From the NCBI GenBank assembly GCA_027704905.1, contig CM051001.1, forward strand, positions 36,619,565 to 36,683,564: DNA of 64,000 bases, read 5' to 3'. The notes beneath the pieces are model-generated. The model was not told the DNA's origin and made no database searches. It saw only the letters and a list, made by a program, of their open reading frames with translations. Source of the stretch: Muraenolepis orangiensis (lineage: Eukaryota > Chordata > Actinopteri > Gadiformes > Muraenolepididae). Positions 11,120 to 24,297 of the stretch are shown here, one piece after another. Numbering within the stretch: the first letter of the stretch is position 1; every line of letters starts with the position of its first letter. The position numbers and the translations under genes are program-made.

Positions 11120-12030
11120 GGAACTGATTATCTAAGCAAAGCTGCAGAATCGTTTCTTCAGCTTGAGAATAAGCTGGTTCTTTGAGTCGATTCTTGCTCT
11201 CCTGGGACTGAAAATAAGTCCTGCTGTGCTGAAAAGCCTTTCACAAGCAGTTGAAGCAGGTAAAGCAGTATTCACCCTCAATGACAACTTGCACGCTGGG
11301 AAGGACTTCAGAATGTCTTTGTCATCAACTTTGCAGGCAAGGTAACCATCTAACTGCCTAATACTTTCCTGACCATGAGCAGGCTTCATGCTTGCAGAGG
11401 CGCTGGAGGCATCACCTTGCAAATGATTGAAGGTCTCTTGTTGCAGATGGTCCTTGATGTAGTCCAGACATGAAATGAAAATTCCATTAGATGCTAAGAA
11501 TCAATTCAAACCTTTTGCAGTCACACTGATAACCATTTCACCAGATTAGAATGTCAAAAGAACAGTATAGCCCCATGTATTTCCAAAGTGCATTTGAAAC
11601 TAACCACTAAATGAGTGGGTCATGAGCACTTACATTACAAACTAACGTGAAACGGCTAGCTAGCTAACGTCAATATACCTTCAAGTGATTACTAGCTCCA
11701 GCCTGCGTTGCTATTATCGTTGCGGTGTAACAACGCGGCTCAAGAGTTACCAATTACATACAATATCCATCATGCAATGCACACAATATACATGTTAGTG
11801 ACTGACCACATAAACAATGAAAGATTTCATGAGCTTACCTCAACGTGTTTCCTCAAATTCGACGGAGAATTCTTGTAGGAAGAAATGGTGTGGGACTGAG
11901 GCAGGCAGAGAAGGCATTTGTAAACAAAGGAATCCTTCTTCTGTTCCACAACTTCAAAGAAATCCTTCAAATAAGGCCATGGGTGTTGAAGTGCCGAGTT
12001 TGAGTCAGGACTTTCTTCTGCCATTTTCCA
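11120..12030 (-). pseudogene. BED-type hAT transposase, internally deleted
   Basis: The N-terminus at 12024-11827 reads MAEESPDSNSALQHPWPYL, then a BED-type zinc finger with YKCLLCLP and SNLRKHVE. The C-terminus at 11422-11132 reads KLSLRVNTALPASTACERLF and SPRRARIDSKNQL, the hATC dimerisation domain. The catalytic core between them is missing: the intervening 400 bp hold no similar sequence. It is a dead or non-autonomous copy. Confidence 0.8.
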
Positions 12031-14125
12031 GGCTGTCGCGCTGTAATGGACAGGTACTACTGGGTCACTGGGTAGCTAGCCTACATCTAATAGGTCCAAC
12101 CCATAAAGCGCGCTCTGTACCCTGATTGGTGGGTTCCCGATGCTTATTTCTATAAAAAATAATTCACTCATAAGAGGAGGGGGAGAGGTCACATAATGTA
12201 GTAAAGTAGAAAGTAAGTAAATAATGATTAAAAACTAATAAATCAATATTCCTCCACTGATCTGTGTTAATTTTGTATGATTCCAATCATTTTTATAGTC
12301 AATATCGCTGAATTTGTGTATTTTCCTGTTCAAATCCGGGGGAAAGACGCGAAGGGAGGCAGCAACCTGTTTATTATTATTATTGTTAATAATAATGTGT
12401 GCATAGATATTTTTATTATGTAAGTCTGTTTAATATGTAAGGGTGACAAATAAAGGAATTCTGATTCCGACAGATTCACGAAAAATGAAAAAAGCCACAC
12501 ACAATGTTCGCGATCGCGATTACCCCCCCCCCCCTCCCCTTATTTTTTGCCCTGACTGGAAAAATGGAAGATTATATATATAAGCTAAAATATTTCTCAA
12601 AACTTGACGTTCAATCAAAATGAAGGAAGTTAGTACTTTCATTTGTATTGAATGAGTATGAATTGTGATGCACATTAAGAACACACGGAGGATGCAGAGC
12701 GCTCTCTCTGAGCCGCTATAAATAATAATAGTAACGTTCTTCTTTGGCCAAATATGTACCTTACCTATGTGTGTGTAAATAATGCTGATCTGTGATATGA
12801 AACATAACCAGCAGCAAGTTGAATGGTGAAGTTATGCTACTATGTTGAATTCAAATCTGACAAGAGTCAGTGCCTCCCCAGCCACGAACCTCACCGCATA
12901 TCACTGAAAACAACTATCTTCCAACATGAAAATCTTCCCGACTGAACACAAGTCGTATGACTAAAAGTCTCCAGCTTCTCGGATCCAACACCTTATTGAA
13001 CCCGCTGAATCTCTGCCTGGTCTTCGCGTGGTCCTTGTCGTCATTCTCGTCATCCTGTCCTGTATTTTCCCGCCAGACCGTGCTTGGCGATCGTTATCTT
13101 TACGGCTCTCAATGTCTGTGTGGCAGGGCGACCTCCCCCATCAATGATCCACTTTTGCGCCCGGTCCTCCGCGACGGCTTCTTCCTTCCTCCGGCACCAT
13201 GCGGCCTGAGGGTCATTCTGTTATCTCTTCCCCAATACTCTCCTCCGGCCCTGAGAGTCATTTGGTTATCTATTCTCCAATTCACTCATCCGCGGCCTCC
13301 AACTGTGTTTTGTGAACACTTTCTTAACTACTGAGCAAATACATGTGTGCCAAAACTCTAATTATCTAAAGGGTGAGGTACATGGGAACACTTTTAACAC
13401 ATGAATACATACTTCAAAATGTACCCAATTATATATATTATTCATATGAAAAACACATGAATTTTCTTGATTTTCACCACAAATCGTACACTGTGAATGC
13501 TAAGCCGCCAAGTAAAAGGCAACGTAAAGTATATTTACCTGTATTTAATTAAAATAAGAAATACTATCATATAGTAAAACCAGTTATGATACATAATGAC
13601 GTAAATTGTCCAAATGCGAGCAAAACATTAAGAATCAAAATCATAAGAATCAAAGAAACACCGCGTTGTCATGGTCATGCTTTGTTAACATTTGGCGTAA
13701 TGCGCATGTAGCACTTTGAGATCGTAACAGAAGTCTGAAATATACCACTCACGAGTTGTCTTGAACACGGCATAACGAATGACACAAGATCCTTGCATGA
13801 TCCCTCCCCCCAAAACTCTGATTCTCTGATCACCGGCGCAGCGAGCTCTGCTGATTGGTTTACAAAGCCTCTGGCGAGGATCGTCCCCCCTTAGCGCCGT
13901 ACACACTCATGTTAAACCAGGACTCGCCAGCCGCTCGGGTTCAGGAGTTTATAATGGACTTCAAATGTGAGTTTACGGAGGTCGTTTTCCTTCGTTCCTC
14001 CGTACAGTGATTAAAAAATGGCTGTTAGCGCTATTTTGGGACACATATTTGCGTGACTTTGAAGTGTTAAAAAAAAACATTTTTATCAGTATTTTCACAG
14101 ATTAATCTGTTAAATTTAACTTAAC

Positions 14126-14128
<3 letters not shown>
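12031..14128. other. No recognised gene
   Basis: I see a C-homopolymer near 12523 and A/T-rich sequence. A few open frames (for example 12957-13334 plus) have no recognisable motif. I find no RNA gene and no clear element ends here. Confidence 0.5.

Positions 14129-14164
<36 letters not shown>
14129..14164. repeat. (AT)n microsatellite
   Basis: Eighteen or so AT dinucleotides in a row. Confidence 0.95.
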
Positions 14165-14167
<3 letters not shown>

Positions 14168-14293
14168 AGTGAGTGAGTAGTATTGCCAGTAGGGGGTGTT
14201 CACGTGCTATTTTGGTGCTTGTGATTTGCCGTAGTGCCAGCCTGGTCCCACCGTAGTTGATGTTCCGTTTTGTGTTTCGATGGTATGGACCAG

Positions 14294-15728
14294 GGGTGCG
14301 TTTCCCGAAGCCTTCTTAACGCTACGTTGTTCGTAAGTTCCACCTTAAGCTGTACCTTAACGTCTCGCCGTGTTTCCCGAAACGTTCTTAGCTAAGTATA
14401 CCTTCCGTAAGTGACACTTTCGTAGGGCAGGTCTGGACCTCTCTTAACTCCACCTTAGCGATGTTGTCAGCTCACTCCGCTAGTGGCCACCACTGTTCCG
14501 ACCCGCAAGCCTCTGAAATCAGCTGTTGGCCAAGTTTAATTTCAATCTGTGAATCAATATGTAGTTCATAACGGTAATAATATACAACAAAAATACCACA
14601 TTTATGGGAATGTTTTCATGCCGAAATTGTACATTACGGTGGATACATTTTGCACTTTATTGAACATGAAATCGCCTCTTAAACTCCTAAAACTCGAAAA
14701 CAGTGCTTCACGATTCAGCGCCACCTCATCCAGCATGACCTCCATGTCCACATTGGTGACGCTGGCGGACCGCTTTTTGCGATGTTTTTGCCCTGACATC
14801 AGTGGCGTAGCGGAGGCCCCCGCAGACCCCGCGGTGCGGGGGAGCCCCGGAGTTTAGGAGGCCCCCACCCCCAGGGCCCCCCCCCCCCTACCTGTTAAGT
14901 TGCTAGGCACCACGGTTTGACTGGCCATCTGGCATACCTGCCGGCCCGGACCACCACCCTACCATCGGACTTCACGATCGCGTCAACCCCCCCCCCCCCC
15001 CGTTGGACTTCACGATCGCGACCCCCCCGCCCCCGTTGGACTTCATGACCTGCGGGGGAGCCCCGAAATATTGCGCAACACCACTGCCTGACATATCTAA
15101 TGTTACATATCTAATGTTCATTTCTTGTTGGTGCGCTTTTATTGAAATTGTCAGCCAATCAGAGAGAATTGTGAACTACACCAGTTATGTGATGGGGCTG
15201 CTGGTTAATCAACCCTAATTGCAAAGTTATTTAAGGCACCATGACAATGATATAAAAAATATTTAAATCAACCTTTTCTTGCCAAATAAGGTGTACTGGT
15301 AGGAGGCGTAATTTGCTGAGGTGGTGTAGCGGGAAGAAGCTTGATATCACAATCGGACGTGGCGGGCTCCTGCCACCTGTAGGCAATCATTACATTTACG
15401 GTTTGATAATTGAGTTTGTAAGTTTTTAATTCTATGAATATGTTCTCAGTCATGATAAATGCAATATTCTTTAGTATTCCTGCAGTGTTTTATTGATAAA
15501 GAACACCACATCCTCTCATAACGCGGTGAAACAGTCGCTACCTGGAGTGAAAAGTCGATTCTCGAGTCATCGATTTCAGCACAACGTCGGACGTAAGAAG
15601 GTATACCTTAAGCAACCGCCTAAGGGATAGTTCAGGGAACACACGTAGAACAGTAAACAACTTTAGTAAGGTATACCTTTCAAGTCTTCGTAACACGCTA
15701 AGAGACAACGTTATCGGGAAACCCACCC
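14294..15728 (-). mobile_element. PIF/Harbinger element, 3-bp target duplication CAG
   Basis: The ends GGGTGCGTTTCCCGA and TCGGGAAACCCACCC are inverted repeats with one mismatch, flanked by CAG at 14291-14293 and 15729-15731. The flanks are parts of one 72-bp minisatellite unit. A minus-strand frame at 14602-14799 reads MSGQKHRKKRSASVTNVD then MLDEVALNREALFSSF, which resembles the start of the Myb/SANT-like protein of Harbinger elements. No transposase is left. A hAT MITE is inserted at 14800. Confidence 0.8.
14800..15086. mobile_element. hAT MITE, target duplication CCTGACAT
   Basis: This 287-bp element starts CAGTGGCGTAGCGG and ends ACACCACTG. CCTGACAT flanks it at 14792-14799 and 15087-15094. 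The interior is G/C-rich with poly-C runs. There is no coding sequence. Confidence 0.85.
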
Positions 15729-16320
15729 CAGAGCCATAGAGATAATAGAGTTGGTATGGACCGTAGTTGATGTTCCGATGGTATGGACCAGAGCCATAGA
15801 GATAATAGAGTTGGTATGGACCGTAGTTGATGTTCCGTTTTGTGTTCCGATGGTATGGACCAGAGCCAGAGAGATAATAGAGTTGGTATGGACCGTAGTT
15901 GATGTTCCGTTTTGTGTTCCGATGGTTTGGACCAGAGCCAGAGAGATAATAGAGTTGGTATGGACCGTAGTTGATGTTCCGTTTTGTGTTCCGATGGTAT
16001 GGACCAGAGCCATAGAGATAATAGAGTTGGTATGGACCGTAGTCGATGTTCCGTTTTGTGTTCCGATGGTTTGGACCAGAGCCAGAGAGATAATAGAGTT
16101 GGTATGGACCGTAGTTGATGTTCCGTTTTGTGTTCCGATGGTTTGGACCAGAGCCAGAGAGATAATAGAGTTGGTATGGACCGTAGTCGATGTTCCGTTT
16201 TGTGTTCCGATGGTTTGGACCAGAGCCAGAGAGATAATAGAGTTGGTATGGACCGTAGTTGATGTTCCGTTTTGTGTTTCGATGGTATGGACCAGAGCCA
16301 GAGAGATAATAGAGTTGCGC

Positions 16321-17389
16321 AATCTTTGATGTCGCCGCCACGTGATCAGGTGGTTCACGTTCCCCTAAATAGTTCCTAGCAAACCTCGCGCTGTGAAGTT
16401 CTTCTATGGGACAGACAGCAACGAATGCCATATTGAACGGTAAATATTAAAATAAAACAAAAACGACTACATTTCTAACTGGTATTGCATTTCCTGCATA
16501 TATGTGAGTGTCAATTTTATATTTACAGTGTATAATTGATTTATACAAGTTTGAGTTCTGGGGGGAAAGCTTAGCTCATGTTAGTCTACATAATGTTAGT
16601 GCCCATTACATGATTCAAGTTAAATTAGCCATCGGTCATAAATCATAATCAGAAATCATCTATGCAAATTCTTAAATTCAAAGGGTTTTAGTCTTACTAG
16701 GCATGCATATTGAGTTCCTAAAAGGGTTTAATTTGGTCTTTTAAGTGTCATGTCCAGTTATTTTCATGAGACACAGGCCACCCTAGGTACACTGCACATC
16801 CTTGATATTATATTAAGACTAAGCCATAAACGTGTACAACATTTAAATAACATGTCACAGAATAGATTTAATTTAAGAAGTAAACATGGTTAAAATAGTG
16901 TCAAATAGGGTACCGGCGGTTTCAAAACAACTCTTGGGGAGACTGCAATATAAAAAGGATGGATACAAATCAGGTTTTTAATAAATAAAACATTTTAAAT
17001 TAAGTTTTCAACATTAAATCAAATTACAATGCTGTTGAAATTAGGACCACAATCTAGACAATCACCATCACCCAAACAAAGAGTGGACATGGACCATGAC
17101 ATTGCAACTGTCTTCGGCAGGAATGCCCTACCTCTCAAGAACACTGATAATAAAAATAAATAGTTACACACACAAGCTGCCTGTGGTATTGGTAGAATAT
17201 ATAGAAATATTAAAATTCAATTTCAAAGGGGCTTTATTAGCATGACCATAGTATGTTACAGTATTGCCAAAGCACAACAAGTAAATTAAGTGTACATACA
17301 ATACAATAATACAAAAAATGACAATGAGACCAATATATAAAACAATAGTTACACATACATCCATCTATCTATCAATAGCAATAGATCGC
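16321..17389. other. No recognised gene
   Basis: A/T-rich sequence. Near 17215 there is a CAATTTCAAAGGGGCTTTAT stretch of the kind seen in fish interspersed repeat tails. Nothing else was recognised. Confidence 0.5.
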
Positions 17390-17720
17390 AATAGAGCAAT
17401 AGATCGCTCTCCATTGACGTTGCATTGTGGGAAGATGCCTCCTTTTTTGACTTCTAACAAAAAACTGACTGAAACATGCCTAAAAGCTGCTTTGTGACAG
17501 GATGCTCAACCAACAAGATAAAGAACCCAGAACTACATTTGAACAGACTGCCGAACCGAAAAAAAAATATTATTTACCTTGTTGGTAGAGCATCATGTCA
17601 CACAACAGCATTTAGAAATGTTTCAGTCAATGGAGAGATTTAATGTCCCCCCCCCCCCCCGTGGGCGTGGTTTCCAGATTATGACTCTATAGCCATGTTT
17701 CTTGTGACGTCACAGCCAAT
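17390..17720. mobile_element. Foldback element with THAP-like arms
   Basis: The plus arm at 17476-17560 reads MPKSCFVTGCSTNKIKNPEL then HLNRLPN, a recognisable THAP-domain start with both first cysteines. The opposite arm (17575-17635) reads a decayed version on the minus strand. Poly-C and GTGGGCGTGG lie outside the right arm, as in the copies at 3.2-3.6 kb. It is a truncated inverted copy, not a gene. Confidence 0.55.
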
Positions 17721-17724
17721 ATAC

Positions 17725-18120
17725 TCAAGATTCAAGATGTTTACTGTCCATGTGCAACAAGTACAATGAAATGCTTACTCCCGTTCCCTCCCACAGTATT
17801 ATAAGTAATAGTGATTTTCTAAAACACTAAAGGCCTACTATTAAGATACTGTACACAATAAAAAATAACAATATAGTGACTGATGGATGATATGTACATC
17901 TTCCTGTCAGGTCAGCATTTATTGGCTAACGATTATGTTCATGTTTATAAACTTTTGAGGACAGTTTGCTATATTCAATTCAATGCTATATTCAATGTCT
18001 ACGAATTATCTCAGTTATTGGAATTTAAACCGTTCGAAAACTCATAATAAAATGCGGTTTAAAGTGACCACTAAGTATAAACTGATCAGCTTCCAGTGAT
18101 TGTAAAGCCTTGAGGCACGC
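17725..18120. other. Interspersed-repeat tail and unassigned sequence
   Basis: TTCAAGATGTTTACTGTCC with ACAATGAAATGCTTACTC near 17735-17785 resembles LINE or SINE 3' tails. The rest is A/T-rich and unassigned. Confidence 0.4.
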
Positions 18121-18121
18121 T

Positions 18122-21100
18122 CGTGGCGGCTCGTCCATAGGGGCGCAGGGGCGCCGCCCCACCTGGTTGAGAGAGGAAAAAAAAAAAAATTATAATAATT
18201 GTGTTTTTTGATTTTTGATTTTTTTGACCCCTAAAAATAAACTAAACATGTTTAAAATGAATAATAATTACTCATTTTATGTATGTTTGTGTTTAAAATG
18301 CACAATAACGTTAATATAGCAAATATAAATCATTGTTTTGTGCGTGCTATTCTCCCCCCTCGTTTGTCATTGACGTCACTCTCATAGAAATCTGGTACCT
18401 ACCTCCAAACCTGGGCGCACCGCCGGTGCGCCCAGGTTTGGAGGTAGGTAGGTTTGGAGGTAGGTAGGATCTCCGCGTCACTGCGCGCAAGCGGCCAATG
18501 AAAATGGATCAAGCACAGTGGCGGCTCGTCCATAGGGGCGCAGGGGCGCCGCCCCACCTGGTTGAGAGAGGAACATTTTTTTTTATAATAATTGTGTTTT
18601 TTTATTTTTTATTTTTTTGACCCCTAAAAATAAACTAAACATGTTTAAAATGAATAATAATTACTCATTTTATGTATGTTTGTGTTTAAAATGCACAATA
18701 ACGTTAATATAGCAAATATAAATCATTGTTGTGCGTGCTATTCTCCCCCCTCGTTTGTCATTGACGTCACTCTCATAGAAATTTGGTACCTACCTCCAAA
18801 CCTGGGCGCACTGCCGTGCACCCAGGTTTGGAGGTAGGTACCAAATTTGATAGGCAATGTAGCCTATCAAGGGTCAAGGTTTTGAGGTAGGTACCAAATT
18901 TGATAGGCAATGTAGCCTATCAAGGGTCCTGAATACGATCTCTGGGAGCGCATTTCATTGCGCCCGAACAAGGAAACCAGTCACGCATGCGCGACTCAAA
19001 TTGAGTGGCGCATGCGTGAGCAAATTGAGTGGCGCATGCGTGAATGCGTGAGCAAAGAAAACCAGTCACGCATGCACAATTCATAGCCTAGTTGAACCTA
19101 GTTATTTGTAAAGCCTGTACTGCTCTGCTCTCAGTTCGCGTCTTGCTGTCTGAGGAAAGGTACGTTGTTGTTTGTTTTTGTCCCGATTATAGTTTTACAT
19201 TTATTTTTATTGTGGACGATGTAAACGTAAAGTAAAGGGGATAAGAAATGTTGGTCTTGCTGTATAAACATGCAGCTTGTGTCATTTGTATGTAAACGGT
19301 GTGGATTGGGGTTTTGTAAGTTTATCGTGGACACGTGCTTCCCCAATGCTAGCTACAGGGTCCTCCGTGTGTTTGTCTGCTAATATAGGCTGTGGTCGAA
19401 TGTATTAAGCATTTGTATTCTATTTAATTAGTTAAATTCAGAAGCATTTGTTAATGAGTCAGTTCTTGCTGCGTCTTGCTGTCTGAGGAGAGGAGATTGA
19501 GACCTGTGTGTGTGGGTGAGACCTCATGTTGCAAGTTTGTTCTTTTTTTGTTCTGTACAGGACACAGCCATTACACTAGCTACCATGGACAATTCTGTCA
19601 AATCCCTCAAAGCAACACCATTTGAAAGACGAACACTGCAAGAAAAACTCAGAGTGAAAGAGTTTGGACCTCATCAGCCTGACATCAGCATTCAGCAACC
19701 AGCAACAGACAGAGGAAGGCTATATATTCGGTCGTTTTCCAGAACCTGGTTTGCTAAGTGGTTCTTGTATAGTTAGTATAGCATAGGTACATAGATTAAA
19801 CTGTATATTGTATAGTAGTGTAGTGTACATAGGACCCAGTACCTTTTCATTTGTAAGCTTAACATTGTATTGCATTTTATCTCAGGACTTGTATCAGGTC
19901 TATTTTATTATCTTCTATTTTGTTCTAATTACTTTTGCACAATCGAATGTAAGACCATATTTAGGTATTATTTTTGATGGCACACTGGGTAGTCTTTCTA
20001 ATATAAGACCATATTTTTTTCTTATGTTTATTTTCTACTAGGCACCATATAATAAATGTTCTTTCACCATAAGTTTCAAGTTTGTTTATTATTTGTCACA
20101 ACAAAATACAGAATACTGATTGATTGTGCTACATACAGTAAAAATAAAGTAAGTAAAAAAAGAAATTAAGCAGTAAGTAAAGGAATGTTCAGTCAATATA
20201 CATATATACAATACAGAGTAGAATGAGTAACGGTGAGGTTTATATTATGTATAGTTTTTTATTTTTAATTAGCCCTCTCGGTCGTTTACATGGTGAAATG
20301 GCGCCACCGTCTGGGCAAATCCGGTATTGCACAGCAGATATGATTTAAAAAAATGTTTTTACCCCTGCGCCCCTCCTACTTCGGATGTCACCGGCCGCCA
20401 CTGATCAAGCAATTAAATGTAGCCTATCAAGGGTCCTAAATACGATCTGTGGGAGCGCATTTTATTGCGCCCGAACAAAGAAACCAGTCACGCATGCGCG
20501 ACTCAAATTGAGTGGCGCATGCGTGAGCAAATTGAGTGGCGCATGCGTGAATGCGTGAGCAAAGAAAACCAGTCACGCATGCGCCACTCAATTGTAGCCT
20601 AGTTGAACCTTATTTGTAAAGCCTGTACTGCTCTGCTCTCAGTTCGCGTCTTGCTGTCTGAGGAGAGGTACGTTTTTGTTGTCCCGGTTATAGTTTTACA
20701 TTTATTTTTATTGTGGACGATGTAAACGTAAAGTAAAGGGGATAAGAAATGTTGGTCTTGCTGTATAAACATGCAGCTTGTGTCATTTGTATGTAAACGG
20801 TGTGGATTGGGGTTTTGTAAGTTTATCGTGGACACGTGCTTCCCCAATGCTAGCTACAGGGTCCTCCGTGTGTTTGTCTGCTAATATATGCTGTGGTCGA
20901 ATGTATTAAGCATTTGTATTTTATTTAATTAGTTTAATTCAGAAGCATTTGTTAATGAGTCAGTTCGCGTCTTGCTGTCTGAGGAGAGAATAGTTGTATA
21001 GTTATAGTTATAGTTGTGTAGTTCTTGTATAGTTAGTATAGCATAGGTACATAGATTAAACTGTATATCGTATAGTAGTGTACTTAGGACCCAGTACCTT

Positions 21101-21731
21101 TTTAATTTGTAAGCTTAACATTGTATTGCATTTATCTCAGGACTTGTATCAGGTCTATTTTATTATCTTCTATTTTGTTCTAATTACTTTTGCACACTCG
21201 AATGTAAGACCATATTTAGGTATTATTTTTGATGGCACACTGGGTAGTCTTTCTAATATAAGACCATATTTTTTTCTTATGTTTATTTTCTACTAGGTAT
21301 TACTGTGTTCATAATTGCTAATTGAAGCACCATATAATAAATGTTTGTTTATTATTTGTCACAACAAAATACAGAATACTTTATAATGAAATGCTTGTTT
21401 CTGTATGAGCCCCTGAGATTGTGCTACATACAGTAAAAATAAAGTAAGTAAAAAAAGCAAAATTAAGCAGTAAGTAAAGGAATGTTCAGTCAATATACAT
21501 ATATACAATACAGAGTAGAATGAGTAACAGTGAGGTTTATATTTATATTATGTATAGTTTTTTATTTGTATTTCTTTAATTCGCCCTCTCGGTCGTTTAC
21601 ATGGAGAAATGGCGCCACCGTCTGGGAAAATGCGGTATTGCACAGCAGATATGATTTTTTTTTTTTTAAATGCGATTTTTTTTTTTTTACCCCTGCGCCC
21701 CTCCTACTTCGGATGTCACCGGCCGCCACTG
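18122..21731 (+). mobile_element. Non-autonomous hAT element, interrupted by a relative
   Basis: The left end GTGGCGGCTCGTCC and right end CGGCCGCCACTG are hAT-type ends. A closely related copy is inserted at 18516-20403, so this outer copy consists of 18122-18515 and 20404-21731. A third copy at 57209-58904 shows the uninterrupted form. The interior has repeated CACGCATGCGC motifs and no transposase. Confidence 0.8.
18516..20403 (+). mobile_element. hAT element nested in its relative, target duplication ATCAAGCA
   Basis: It starts CAGTGGCGGCTCGTCC and ends CGGCCGCCACTG. ATCAAGCA flanks it at 18508-18515 and 20404-20411, and the empty site is seen once near 57560. At 19585-19750 it keeps a short N-terminal transposase piece on the plus strand: KEFGPHQPDISIQQPATDRG and YIRSFSRTWFAKW, like the region before the TTF zinc finger of ZMYM1-like hAT proteins. 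It cannot encode a transposase. Confidence 0.9.
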
Positions 21732-22560
21732 CCTTGAGAGACTTCTTCGTGTCTCACCCTAACGTATCGATCAGGTGTAATTATCACTGACGCTCAAATC
21801 TTGCCAAAGAGTGGGCTTATTTTGCCATTCTTTAATGCGAAACGGTCTGGAAGTGAAGCCGAACCTTTACCATACTGTAATGTTCCACAAAAAGGCGGAG
21901 GCAGGACTGACGTGCTCGGTTCTTTAAATTACTTGTTGTTATCAGCAGAACGTTGCACGCAGGTTACAGAACACAGGTTGAATGACCAACTTTATTAAGA
22001 CACACTAATATCACGCAGGCACGCCGCCGGTTCAACGTCACACACCAGCAAGCCATCCCCCTCTGCTCAGCCAATCACAGCCCCGCACACGACTGCTCTG
22101 TGATTGGCTGAGAGACAGGGGACGGCTGACTGACACACACAGCAACCCATTACCGCATCGCTACAATCCGTTATATGTTAGTTTACAAGAATATCTATAG
22201 CGACTTGATTGAGCCGTTTTTTTTTACGTATTCAGCGACTACACAATAGCGTTAAGCAGTCGAGCACGCCGTGCTTTCCATGTAAAATAACAAGGACCTT
22301 TTGCCAACCGTAAAACTGTGCATGCATGGAAATGACGTCATTTATGGGAAACAAGAAACATCGCTGTTTGCGTGGCGTACTACGCATACAGTAACGGAAG
22401 ACACTTAAGCTGCCATAAAGCCAAACAAGAAGATTAAACAAATATTAGTAAAATGGTTAAGATTTCTAATAACTAAATACTAAATACAATAATTGACATG
22501 AAGGTGATGATGATAGTGCACTAAGTCCAATGTAGGTTCAGCCAAAACGTCCTCATGAAT
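21732..22560. repeat. Duplicated non-coding flank of receptor copy A
   Basis: Nearly identical to 58905-59700. It contains a short direct and inverted segment around GCTCAGCCAATCACAG and TGTGATTGGCTGAG (22070-22110), which can form a stem. No gene was recognised. Confidence 0.7.
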
Positions 22561-23099
22561 GTCCCCACAGAATAAACATCAGAAACAGGGGTTCAATGAA
22601 AGTGGCCTTTTAGACGCTGGAAGACGGAAGTCTTCCTGGCAGCTCAGAAGGTCCAACGGGGCCGCTGGCACTCTGGCTCGATCGCCGTCTCCACATCACC
22701 AGACCGTGTGTGTTTCCAGCTGTTAGGGTCTGGTCCTTCGGGGCTGAGAGTACAAACAGTCCACGTTAGTTTCAACCGAGCGGAGAAAAAAGGAGGAACT
22801 GAGAGAGCAGAACGCAGTTTTAACCCAAGAGGTGTTGCAATGTCCCAAAATATGACAGTGTTCCATTCCATTCCATAACAGCGTAACAGTGACTGTACTC
22901 ACATTGTTATGCAACATTAGACTCTACTTAATGTAGTATGTAGCAAAGAGCCCGCCATTTTGTACCTTTCGAGGTTTTCTTCCTTCGCGCGCAGTAGACT
23001 CCCAATGCAACTGTTAGCAGCAGCGCAATCGCCGCCCGAAAACCATTTATTATTAAATGGATGCGCTCTGGGAAAAAAGTATGGCAGACAGAGGACAAA

Positions 23100-23560
<461 letters not shown>

Positions 23561-23625
23561 GCAGACTTACTTCATTATTTTCACACCTCATTAACAATGG
23601 TTGCTAAAATCCATGTATCACTGAC

Positions 23626-23746
<121 letters not shown>

Positions 23747-24297
23747 CTAGTCCGCTAACCCACATCTTGGGCTTGTGTTGTCTCAATGCATACAGTGTTG
23801 TTGTCTCTATGCACCCACTGTGATATAGAGGTCCCATTTGATGTGCAATTTACATAAATGAAGCCTATGAGAGACAATGGTAGTGTTACGGGTCATGTGA
23901 TGAATCAACTGCTAGTGAAGCCAAGTTCCTTTCATCCACCATTTATGTCCTTGTATCTTTCACTCACCGACACACACAGACACGGTTTTGCTTGTCGTGG
24001 AGATGCTGACGTCGTTGCTGACCGAGCATTTGATCACTCCCGACCAGCCCAGCTTCAGAGTCATGTGGCTAGTGGCTCCGCTTCCAGAGAGGAGATGCGT
24101 GTCCACCAGCTGGTTTCCATCTAGACTCCATCCGTAGCGGAGTGCGTCCCCTCGGCGGAACAGGACACCCTCTGCTCTCCGCTGGCCAGACACTCCAAGG
24201 ACAGGAGGGGAGAGGAGACCGGTGCTAAGGGCAAACAACTGATGAGTTGAGTCTTACAATGTGACAGTAGAATGGATATAAAACCATTGGGTCTCAT

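Larger units (their letters stand above)
14240..16320. repeat. 72-bp minisatellite interrupted by a Harbinger element
   Basis: Units of 72 bp (24 codons) run from 15732 to 16317, about eight copies, with part of one more copy at 14240-14293 left of the inserted element. Both strands stay open in at least one frame through the array. The minus frame has the period YYLSGSGPYHRNTKRNINYG and the plus frame WTVVDVPFCVPMVWTRAREI. The minus frame has an ATG at 16431 with a non-repetitive lead of about 38 residues and ends inside the inserted element. I recognise no family and treat the openness as mainly a result of the period. Confidence 0.85.

Noticed and set aside
10245..12259. A hAT element from CAGTGGTGGAC to CCTCCACTG around the BED-type transposase
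   Set aside because: Only about seven terminal bases pair, and the flanking 8-mers (CCAACCAG and ATCTGTGT) do not match.
15711..16358. Second minus frame across the 72-bp array (SIISLALV repeats)
   Set aside because: It overlaps another open frame on the same strand, and only the repeat period keeps it open.
22070..22110. GCTCAGCCAATCACAG / TGTGATTGGCTGAG as a promoter CCAAT pair
   Set aside because: It is an inverted repeat within duplicated non-coding flank, with no gene start beside it.
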